Program-made: the position numbers and the translations under genes
Notes under the pieces: generated by a model
The model's database searches: none
What the model was told of the DNA's origin: nothing
Seen by the model: only the letters and a program-made list of their open reading frames with translations
Assembly: GCA_017853785.1 (NCBI GenBank)
Contig: JAFMIX010000042.1
Coordinates: 1 to 12,626 of the forward strand
Direction of reading: 5' to 3'
Source: Verrucomicrobiales bacterium
GTDB lineage: Bacteria > Verrucomicrobiota > Verrucomicrobiia > Limisphaerales > JAFMIX01
DNA length: 12,626 nucleotides
Shown: positions 7,095 to 12,626 of the stretch, piece by piece
Layout: the number at the start of each line of letters is the position of its first letter
How positions within the stretch are numbered: the first letter of the stretch is position 1

Positions 7095-8525
7095 CTAATC
7101 CACCGTGCGCATCTGCACGGTGTCCACCATCTGTTCGCCGATGACAATGGCGCCGATGACCACGATGGTCTGACCTTTTTTCAACCGCCCGGTGGTAGTC
7201 AGGATTTTCAGCGCGCCTTCGATGGTGTTCCCCGGATCAATCATGTCGAACGGCACGACGATCGGCGTGATGCCCCAAGGTAGCGTCAGCCGGGCGGCGA
7301 GTTCTTCCTGCGCGCACAACGCAAAGATGCGGGAATGGCGCGGGCGCATCCACGCCGTATGGCGCGCCATGTGCCCGCGGCGGGTGAACACCAGGATCGC
7401 CTCAGCCTTGAGTTCGTTGGCCATGACGACGGCACTTTTGACGAGCTTCTGCCGGGTGGTGCCGAGGGTGGCGCCTTCAAAATAATTGGCGCCGCCGCTG
7501 CGTTCGGTGCGCTTGGCGATGCGGTCAAAAACCTCGATGCATTTCAGCGGATATTTGCCCACGGTGGTCTCGCCGCTCAGCATGATGGCATCAGCCTGCT
7601 CGTAAACGGCATTGGCCACGTCGGTGACTTCGGCACGCGTGGGCATGGGCGATTCGATCATGCTCTCAAGCATGTGCGTGGCGACGATGACGGGTTTGCC
7701 GGCGCGCTGGCAGGTCTTGACGATGCGCCGCTGGATGATGGGGAGTTCCTCGTAAGGCACTTCAATGCCGAGATCGCCGCGGGCGACCATGACGGCGTCG
7801 GCTTCGGCGACGATGGCGTCGAGGTTGCGCAAGGCCTCTTGGTCCTCGATCTTGGCGATAACGAGCGGTTGGGTCTTGTGGTCGGCAAAGAGCTGTTTGA
7901 GCTGGAGCAGATCGCGAGCTTCGCGCACGAAGGAGAGCGCGATGTAATCCACGCCCACCTCGAGGCCGAGCGCGACGTCCTGAATGTCTTTGGCGGTGAG
8001 CGCGGGCAGGCTGACTTTGACACCGGGAAGGTTGATATGGCGGCGGCTGCCGAGCGTGCCTTCGGTGAGGACTTCGCACTCGACCTTGTTGCCGGCCTTG
8101 GCAAGCACCTTCATGTGAATGGCGCCGTTATCGACAAGCACCACGTCGCCAACACTGATGTCGTTGACGAAGTTCTCGTAGTTGACGTTAACGGAATGCT
8201 CCTCTTCGCTAACCTCGCCGCGGACGGTAAGGGTGAATTTCTGTCCGGGCTTGAGGTCCAGCGGCATGGAGACATCGCCGGTCCGGATGGCCGGGCCTTG
8301 GGTGTCCATCATGATGCCGATGAACTTATTATCCGCATTGGCGGCCGCGCGGATATCGGCAACGACGCGGCGCACCCAGTCATGCGGGGCATGGGACATG
8401 TTGAGCCGGAAGATGTTCACCCCGGCGGCAATCAACTGCCGCAGCATTTGCGGCGAATCTGTGGCAGGCCCGAGCGTGGCGACGATCCGGGTACGACGAA
8501 AATCTACAGATTTCACTGAATCCAT
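7095..8525 (-). CDS. pyk: Pyruvate kinase, with unusual potassium-site signature
   Basis: A 476-residue glycolytic enzyme that converts PEP and ADP to pyruvate and ATP. Motifs: RTRIVATLGPA (11-21), RLNMSH (40-45), MDTQGPAIRTG (73-83), the catalytic lysine K225 with metal ligand E227 in IAKIED, ARGDLG (248-253), and the family signature around VATHMLESMI (281-290) to SDVANAV-like TDVANAV and MLSGET (315-320). A C-terminal regulatory domain is present; there is no appended PEP-utiliser domain. Odd: the segment normally DTKGPEIRT (potassium-dependent) or DLQGPKIR-hydrophobic (potassium-independent) reads DTQGPAIRT, with Ala79 at the discriminating position. ATQML is ATHML, also seen in a subset of the family. 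The start at 8525 (ATG) follows homology closely; a near-perfect TATAAT overlaps it, and a GTG three codons in is the alternative. It is convergent with guaA and divergent from the ferredoxin. Confidence 0.97.
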   Translation of the reverse strand: MDSVKSVDFRRTRIVATLGPATDSPQMLRQLIAAGVNIFRLNMSHAPHDWVRRVVADIRAAANADNKFIGIMMDTQGPAIRTGDVSMPLDLKPGQKFTLTVRGEVSEEEHSVNVNYENFVNDISVGDVVLVDNGAIHMKVLAKAGNKVECEVLTEGTLGSRRHINLPGVKVSLPALTAKDIQDVALGLEVGVDYIALSFVREARDLLQLKQLFADHKTQPLVIAKIEDQEALRNLDAIVAEADAVMVARGDLGIEVPYEELPIIQRRIVKTCQRAGKPVIVATHMLESMIESPMPTRAEVTDVANAVYEQADAIMLSGETTVGKYPLKCIEVFDRIAKRTERSGGANYFEGATLGTTRQKLVKSAVVMANELKAEAILVFTRRGHMARHTAWMRPRHSRIFALCAQEELAARLTLPWGITPIVVPFDMIDPGNTIEGALKILTTTGRLKKGQTIVVIGAIVIGEQMVDTVQMRTVD

Positions 8526-8604
8526 TATACGAACCTAGCAAAGTTGCCAGCGCGGAAAAAGAATATTCAGCCGGCTGCCGGGATGATTAAATTTCAAATG
8601 AGGC

Positions 8605-8635
8605 TTGCCATTATCCGGCGTGGGCGGCATATATT
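8605..8635 (+). promoter_or_regulatory. Possible sigma-70-type promoter for the ferredoxin gene
   Basis: TTGCCA at 8605-8610 matches the -35 consensus at five of six bases. TATATT at 8630-8635 matches the -10 consensus at five of six, with a longer than ideal 19-base spacer (CATATA at 8628 gives 17 bases but a poorer match). Transcription would begin about 8642, leaving a leader of only a few bases before the ATG at 8647. Inference from pattern alone. Confidence 0.3.
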
Positions 8636-8646
8636 TCCCACAACTT

Positions 8647-8877
8647 ATGGCTGACGTAGCAAATAAATATCCTGAAAACATAGGCGGCAAATTCTTCGTG
8701 GACAATCAATGCATTGACTGCGACCTCTGCCGCGAAACCGCTCCTGACAATTTCAAACGGAACGACGACGGAGGCTACTCCTACGTCTACAAGCAGCCGG
8801 AAAATCCCGATGAGGAAGCCCGCTGCAAGGAAGCCAAGGAAGGCTGCCCCGTGGAAGCCATCGGCGACAACGCCTGA
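8647..8877 (+). CDS. Single-cluster [4Fe-4S] ferredoxin
   Basis: A 76-residue soluble electron carrier. The cluster ligands are visible as C22-x2-C25-x2-C28 (CIDCDLC) and the distal C67-P68 in GCPVEAIG. The second tetrad of two-cluster ferredoxins is missing, so it binds one [4Fe-4S] centre. C60 (EARCKEAKEGC) is an extra cysteine that could sit near the cluster. The protein is acidic, as usual for ferredoxins. An upstream in-frame TTG at 8605 would add 14 residues, but it falls in the likely -35 box and the extension (PLSGVGGIYF-like) is not ferredoxin-like, so ATG 8647 is preferred. It stands alone between divergent pyk and convergent cinA and has its own terminator, so it is a monocistronic unit. 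The redox partner cannot be inferred from the neighbours. Confidence 0.92.
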   Translation: MADVANKYPENIGGKFFVDNQCIDCDLCRETAPDNFKRNDDGGYSYVYKQPENPDEEARCKEAKEGCPVEAIGDNA

Positions 8878-8898
8878 TCGCTCCGCCAAACTTCACCA

Positions 8899-8928
8899 AA
8901 CCCGCAGGTTCACGCCTGCGGGTTTTTT
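8899..8928 (+). terminator. Rho-independent terminator of the ferredoxin gene
   Basis: AACCCGCAGG (8899-8908), loop TTCACG (8909-8914) and CCTGCGGGTT (8915-8924) form a perfect 10-bp stem followed by a run of T through 8928. It begins 22 bases after the ferredoxin stop. On the opposite strand the stem is followed only by TTTGG, so it should act mainly on plus-strand transcripts. The cinA stop codon (8910-8912) lies in the loop. Confidence 0.87.
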
Positions 8929-10163
8929 GCTGCCAAAATCGTCCGCCGCAACAGGTCCAGCGCCTGCCGCGCCGTCAGTTCCTTGAACGTCGCGCGGTCG
9001 AACGGATTGAACTTTTTCTCCACCACAGTCCCGCTCGCTGCGGCCAGCGCGATGAAGACCGTGCCCACCGGCTTGTCCATCGTCCCGCCGCTTGGCCCGG
9101 CGATGCCCGTGACGGCCACGGCGAAGTCCGCGCCGGTTTCCCGCCGCGCGCCCTCGGCCATCTCGCGCGCCACCGCTTCGCTGACCGCGCCATGGGTCTG
9201 CAGAGTTTCCCTGCGGACGCCGAGAAATTTTTCTTTGGCCGCATTGGCGTAAGTCACCAAGCCCGAGAGCAGCACCGCCGAAGCGCCGGGGATATTCGTC
9301 AGTTGGTTTGCCATCAGACCGCCGGTGCAGGATTCCGCCAGCGCCAACGTCTGGCGCCGCTCTGTCAGCAGGCGCAACACGACGGCTTCCAGCCGGTCAT
9401 CGTCCTCGCCGAAAACGCTCCCGCCGAGCTGGGCGCGCACCTCGGCGGCGGCTTCTGCAATCAATGTTGGCGCAGGTTCGCCGCGCGCTTCCAGCCGCAC
9501 ATCCACCTGACCCATGTGGGCGCAGTAACCGATGACCAATCCCTGCCCCACCAGAGGTTGCAATCGCGGCGCGATCTGATCGGCAATGCGCGATTCACCA
9601 AGCCCGACCGTGCGCAGCGTGCAGCACGAATAATTTTCGCGGACCGGAAAAATCCGCGCCAGCAGCGACACCACGGACTCCGTGAACATCGGCTTCAATT
9701 CGCGCGGCGGCCCGGGCAGCATGATGAGCCACTTCCCGCCGGCTTCCATCGCCAACCCCGGGGCAGTGCCATTGCGGTTCGGTAAAACAAGCGCGCCCTC
9801 CGGCACGAGCGCCTGCACCTTCATCGAGTCCAGCATGACGCGCTGGCGGGCAGCGAAATAATTTTCCATCTGCGCGAGCACGGTGGCGTCCGGACGGAGA
9901 GTTTTTCCCAGCAACCGGGCGATGCTTTCCCGCGTGGTATCGTCCGAAGTCGGGCCCAGCCCACCTGTCGTGATGACGAGGTCGGCGCGGCCCAGCGCCT
10001 CGCGCACCGCCGCCGCGATGTCCGCGGCGGTATCCGCGACCGTCACTTGGCGCGTGATGACGCAGCCGCGATCCGCCAACTGTCGGCCCAGCCATTGCGC
10101 GTGGGTGTTGAGCGTGCGACCGAGGAGCAGTTCGCTGCCGGTGTTGACGAGTTCGATGTTCAC
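8910..10163 (-). CDS. cinA: CinA: ADP-ribose pyrophosphatase / NMN amidohydrolase
   Basis: A 417-residue two-domain protein of pyridine nucleotide salvage. The N-terminal molybdopterin-binding-like (COG1058) domain shows MNIELVNTGSELLLGRTLNT, TTGGLGPTSDDTT (65-77) and LPGPPRELKPMF (149-160); in characterised CinA proteins this domain hydrolyses ADP-ribose. The C-terminal PncC domain (about 255-417) deamidates NMN to nicotinate mononucleotide and shows AESCTGG with the catalytic serine S278, VTGIAGPSGG (351-360) and KPVGTV (364-369). Length is the family norm. The start is GTG (complement of 10161-10163), chosen because homology begins at once (NIELVNTGSELL); no Shine-Dalgarno is seen. The last codons (KNPQA-stop) are encoded by one arm and the loop of the ferredoxin terminator, so both convergent units share that DNA. 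It lies 135 bases downstream of the zinc-ribbon pair on the same strand. Confidence 0.97.
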   Translation of the reverse strand: MNIELVNTGSELLLGRTLNTHAQWLGRQLADRGCVITRQVTVADTAADIAAAVREALGRADLVITTGGLGPTSDDTTRESIARLLGKTLRPDATVLAQMENYFAARQRVMLDSMKVQALVPEGALVLPNRNGTAPGLAMEAGGKWLIMLPGPPRELKPMFTESVVSLLARIFPVRENYSCCTLRTVGLGESRIADQIAPRLQPLVGQGLVIGYCAHMGQVDVRLEARGEPAPTLIAEAAAEVRAQLGGSVFGEDDDRLEAVVLRLLTERRQTLALAESCTGGLMANQLTNIPGASAVLLSGLVTYANAAKEKFLGVRRETLQTHGAVSEAVAREMAEGARRETGADFAVAVTGIAGPSGGTMDKPVGTVFIALAAASGTVVEKKFNPFDRATFKELTARQALDLLRRTILAAKNPQA

Positions 10164-10298
10164 AGCACGCGGAGTGTAGCAGGCAACCGGAGCAAAACCA
10201 ACCTGCGTCGGAGAAAAATTCGGCGGCGAAACAACTCCCGCTCCACCGCCGCAAGCGACCGCGGGTGACCGCCAAGAGCGCTCCCCGCACGCCCGGAA

Positions 10299-10610
10299 TC
10301 AATGCCGCAGCGAGTAGATCACCACCGAAACCATCGCCGTAAGGATCAGCCCCGCCACCGCCGCCGAAATCTTGAAAGCAGTCGGGGAAGCGTGATCGGC
10401 GGCGGTGGTCTTCGCACCGAAGGTGCGCGGTTCATTCGCTTCCTTGGCCCGCACCAGCACCCGGGCCAGTTGCCCGGTCAACGGCGCGGGAATGATGAGA
10501 CTCCGAAAGCAGGTCGGGCAACTGACGATCTTACCGACGTCCCCGAGATCCGCCTGGAGATGCTGCTGACAAACCGAACAGGCAAATTTGAATTCACGGT
10601 TCGCGCTCAT
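10299..10610 (-). CDS. Small zinc-ribbon protein with C-terminal membrane anchor
   Basis: A 103-residue protein of unknown function. The N-terminus is a zinc ribbon with C11-x2-C14 and C31-x2-C34 (FACSVC and SCPTC). A linker follows, then a single hydrophobic helix at the very C-terminus (about 78-100, ISAAVAGLILTAMVSVVIY), so it is probably tail-anchored with the ribbon in the cytoplasm. The first 40 residues align with those of the next gene upstream (EFKFAC/EFKYAC, QQHLQAD/GQHIRCD, CPTCF), so they are tandem paralogues. I chose ATG 10610 by that alignment; ATG 10622 adds four residues (MDET) and cannot be excluded. A GTG at 10790 overlapping the neighbour's stop would add 60 residues that look non-coding. 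The ribbon could bind nucleic acid or a protein partner; nothing here decides which. Confidence 0.78.
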   Translation of the reverse strand: MSANREFKFACSVCQQHLQADLGDVGKIVSCPTCFRSLIIPAPLTGQLARVLVRAKEANEPRTFGAKTTAADHASPTAFKISAAVAGLILTAMVSVVIYSLRH

Positions 10611-10786
10611 GGTTTCATCCATAGAATAACCCGTGCCAAAGGGATTTTCGCCGGGAGCAGCCTCTGCCCATAAAGGGATTGCCCATTTTCCGCGAGTATT
10701 GCCGTCCGTGCGCCGCCAGACTCGCCACTGGAAGAGTGAAATTGGTCCGCCCGGGTCAAAATTCACGCACCGGCGCGCGCCAGAAA

Positions 10787-11647
10787 TCACTTCTTCGCCG
10801 GCACCGGTTTGGTCGGCGGCTTGGGCTTGATGATTTCGGCGGTGAAATTACCCGCGACGTAGCTCTGCTGGTCGTCGGGCAGGCACAGATAAATTTTCCC
10901 CGGCAACTTCGACCCGGCCAGCGCGCCAAACTCAAGCCGGAGGGCATATCCGGAATTGACCGGCCGCGGCAGCCGTTTTTGCGCAGCGTCTTTCGACCGG
11001 AGCGTCACCTTTGGCACCGGCGACTGGTTCGTCGTGACGACGATCGTCTTTCCGGCCAAGTCAGCGCTCCGCACCGCGTGCAGACCGATGGTCACGCCGA
11101 GATCCGGCGGACCGCCTTGGCCGCCCTGCCGCAACGTCAAAAGCCCCCCCAATAAGATCGCCCGATCAGATTTAAACTCCTGCCCATTCAAGCGCCCCGC
11201 CGCGGGCGCCTCCGGGAAAGCTTCCGCCTCAAGGTCTAGCTTCCACTGGGCATTGCTCCCGACTGATGTCGTCACCGGCACGACCTCCCGGCGAACGTCA
11301 TTTGCCTTCGGCTCACCCGGCGCGCTGGCAGGCTTGAAAATTTTATCACGAAACACGAACGCCGCGGCTGCCACAGCTGCGACCAACAAAACCACCACCA
11401 ACGCCACCACCGGGAATTTGTTCGCCGGAACAGGCGCGACTGTCGCCCCACCCGCCGCCGTGCCGATGGGACGCTGTTTCGGCAACTTGCTGCCGGTCAG
11501 GATGAATTTCGGGTCATGGACCGCCGGCGCCTGCGGGGCAACGATTTTCTGGAAGCATGTCGGGCATTCCATGATCGTGCCGCTCTGCGCCGCATCACAC
11601 CGGATGTGCTGGCCGCAGTGAGGACAGGCATATTTGAATTCGCTCAT
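10787..11647 (-). CDS. Zinc-ribbon membrane protein with extracytoplasmic domain
   Basis: A 286-residue protein of unknown function. Zinc ribbon at the N-terminus with C8-x2-C11 and C28-x2-C31 (ACPHC, ECPTC), a proline/alanine-rich linker (about 38-76), one transmembrane helix (78-99, FPVVALVVVLLVAAVAAAAF), and a C-terminal domain of about 150 residues that should lie outside the cytoplasm. That domain starts near WKLDLEAEAFPEAPAAGRLNG, contains GLLTLRQG, and ends with the region GYALRLEFG through GKIYLCLPD to SYVAGNFTAE; it is predicted to be mainly beta strand. It ends in a lysine/proline-rich tail. The frame is open upstream to 11740, but ATG 11647 places the ribbon at the N-terminus as in the paralogue. 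The layout resembles a one-pass sensor or scaffold linking an outside domain to a cytoplasmic ribbon, but this is inference. It is divergent from argH by 107 bases. Confidence 0.84.
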   Translation of the reverse strand: MSEFKYACPHCGQHIRCDAAQSGTIMECPTCFQKIVAPQAPAVHDPKFILTGSKLPKQRPIGTAAGGATVAPVPANKFPVVALVVVLLVAAVAAAAFVFRDKIFKPASAPGEPKANDVRREVVPVTTSVGSNAQWKLDLEAEAFPEAPAAGRLNGQEFKSDRAILLGGLLTLRQGGQGGPPDLGVTIGLHAVRSADLAGKTIVVTTNQSPVPKVTLRSKDAAQKRLPRPVNSGYALRLEFGALAGSKLPGKIYLCLPDDQQSYVAGNFTAEIIKPKPPTKPVPAKK

Positions 11648-11754
11648 GACCACGGCCAACATCCCATTTTTCGCGCCGCCCGGCAACCCGACTTTTCGTG
11701 TTTGGGAGTGACTTTTCCTGCGGCGCGGCGCAAATTCCAACCACTTTTAATCGC

Positions 11755-12626
11755 ATGAAAACCAACTCCCCCGTCTCCCGCAGCGGACGCTTCGCCCACG
11801 GCCCGGGCGCGGACGTCGCCGCCTTCTCCGAATCCATCTCCTTTGATTGGCGGCTCTGGCGGCACGACATCGCCGGCTCGCTCGCCCACGCCGCCATGCT
11901 CGGCAAGATCGGCGTGCTCACGCGCCAAGAAGTCGCCGCCATCGGCAAAGGCCTCAAAGCCATCGCCCGCGAGATCGAAGCCGGCAAATTTCAGTGGAAG
12001 CCGGAACTCGAAGACGTCCACATGAACATCGAGTCCGCGCTCACCGCCCGCGTCCCCGCCGGCGCGAAGCTCCACACCGCTCGCTCCCGCAACGACCAGG
12101 TCGCTCTCGACGTGCGGCTCTGGTTGCGGGACGAAATCGCGTTTCTGCTCGGTGAAATCTCCGACCTGCAACGTGCCCTCGTCACGCTCGGCGAGAAATA
12201 TTCCGACGTCCTCATCCCCGGCTACACGCACCTGCAACGCGCCCAGCCCGTCTATTTCGCGCACCACGCGCTTGCCTATGTCGAGATGCTGGAGCGCGAT
12301 TGCGACCGGCTGTGGGATTGCTGGTCGCGCGTCAACGTCTGCCCGCTCGGCAGCGGCGCCATCGCCGGCTCAACCCTGCCGCTAAAGCGCGAACTCGTCG
12401 CCAAGCTGCTTGGCTTCGTGGACGCGAACGGCAAACCGCAGCTCACGCAAAATTCCATGGACGCCGTGAGCGACCGGGATTTTCTTGTGGAATTCTCCGC
12501 CGCCGCCGCGCTCGCAGCTGTGCATCTCTCGCGGCTCGCCGAGGACGTCATCCTCTGGGCCAGCGCGGAGTTCAACTTCATCAAGATCGGCGACGCCTAC
12601 ACCACCGGCTCGTCGCTCATGCCGCA
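11755..12626 (+). CDS. argH: Argininosuccinate lyase (ArgH), 3'-truncated by window edge
   Basis: The first 290 residues of the enzyme that splits argininosuccinate into arginine and fumarate, the last step of arginine synthesis. Diagnostic segments: SGRFAHGP (10-17), SISFDWRLWRHDIAGSLAHA (28-47), HMNIESALT (89-97), TARSRNDQVALDVRLW (108-123), GYTHLQRAQP with the catalytic-region histidine (156-165), PLGSGAIAGS (197-206), and TGSSLMP (284-290), which is the start of the superfamily signature GSSxMPxKxN, cut by the edge. The frame stays open to base 12626 and continues outside. The usual WGGRF start is replaced by SRSGRF. ATG 11755 is preceded by an AT-rich stretch (CTTTTAATCGC) with no Shine-Dalgarno. 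It is divergent from the zinc-ribbon gene. Confidence 0.98.
   Translation, partial: MKTNSPVSRSGRFAHGPGADVAAFSESISFDWRLWRHDIAGSLAHAAMLGKIGVLTRQEVAAIGKGLKAIAREIEAGKFQWKPELEDVHMNIESALTARVPAGAKLHTARSRNDQVALDVRLWLRDEIAFLLGEISDLQRALVTLGEKYSDVLIPGYTHLQRAQPVYFAHHALAYVEMLERDCDRLWDCWSRVNVCPLGSGAIAGSTLPLKRELVAKLLGFVDANGKPQLTQNSMDAVSDRDFLVEFSAAAALAAVHLSRLAEDVILWASAEFNFIKIGDAYTTGSSLMP

Noticed and set aside
7335..8519. 394-residue open frame antisense to pyk
   Set aside because: It mirrors the codon pattern of pyk, has an Asp/Gly/His-rich composition with no recognisable motif, and pyk is unmistakable on the other strand.
10164..10298. Possible RNA gene or terminator between cinA and the small zinc-ribbon gene
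   Set aside because: Only a loose CGGCGG/CCGCCG pairing is visible, with no T-run, tRNA-like arms or conserved box.
10611..10790. 60-residue N-terminal extension of the small zinc-ribbon protein starting at a GTG that overlaps the upstream stop (GTGA)
   Set aside because: The overlap is suggestive of coupling, but the extra residues show no family pattern and the paralogue begins directly with the ribbon.

Overview
The window looks like chromosomal DNA from a GC-rich Gram-negative bacterium (roughly 60% GC, judged by eye). I favour Verrucomicrobiota, possibly a Pedosphaera/Limisphaera-like lineage. The clues are a sulfatase remnant of the type abundant in that phylum, small membrane proteins with an N-terminal zinc ribbon, a lipoprotein with a GspG-like tail, and the near-absence of Shine-Dalgarno sequences. 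This placement rests on family recognition, not a search. Most of the window is conserved housekeeping gene content, and I see no convincing new multi-gene system.

Layout. (1) 1-4277, plus strand: the 3' part of hemN, an FAD-dependent protoporphyrinogen oxidase five bases later, and recG 74 bases further on. HemN makes protoporphyrinogen IX and the oxidase converts it to protoporphyrin IX, so these two are consecutive haem-pathway steps. RecG carries an in-frame, hairpin-forming GGATGGA-type repeat in its helicase domain. (2) 4386-4814: a small lipoprotein. (3) 4815-5536: a decayed stretch holding the 5' remnant of a membrane-sensor-like gene and the 3' remnant of a sulfatase. Neither has a start codon, and a 9-bp direct repeat brackets the sulfatase piece. 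(4) 5537-7078: guaA, convergent with pyk (7095-8525, minus) across only 16 bases. (5) 8647-8877: a single-cluster ferredoxin, divergent from pyk, ending in a strong terminator. (6) 8910-11647, minus strand: two tandem zinc-ribbon membrane proteins, then cinA, whose last codons lie inside the ferredoxin terminator. (7) 11755-12626: argH, running off the right edge.

The genes belong to separate pathways: haem synthesis, recombination/fork repair, purine synthesis, glycolysis, electron transfer, NAD salvage and arginine synthesis. The points most worth following are the repeat inside recG, an atypical potassium-site signature in pyruvate kinase, the zinc-ribbon pair, the cinA/terminator overlap, and the consistent lack of Shine-Dalgarno motifs. 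No tRNA, rRNA, CRISPR array, intact insertion sequence or phage gene was seen.
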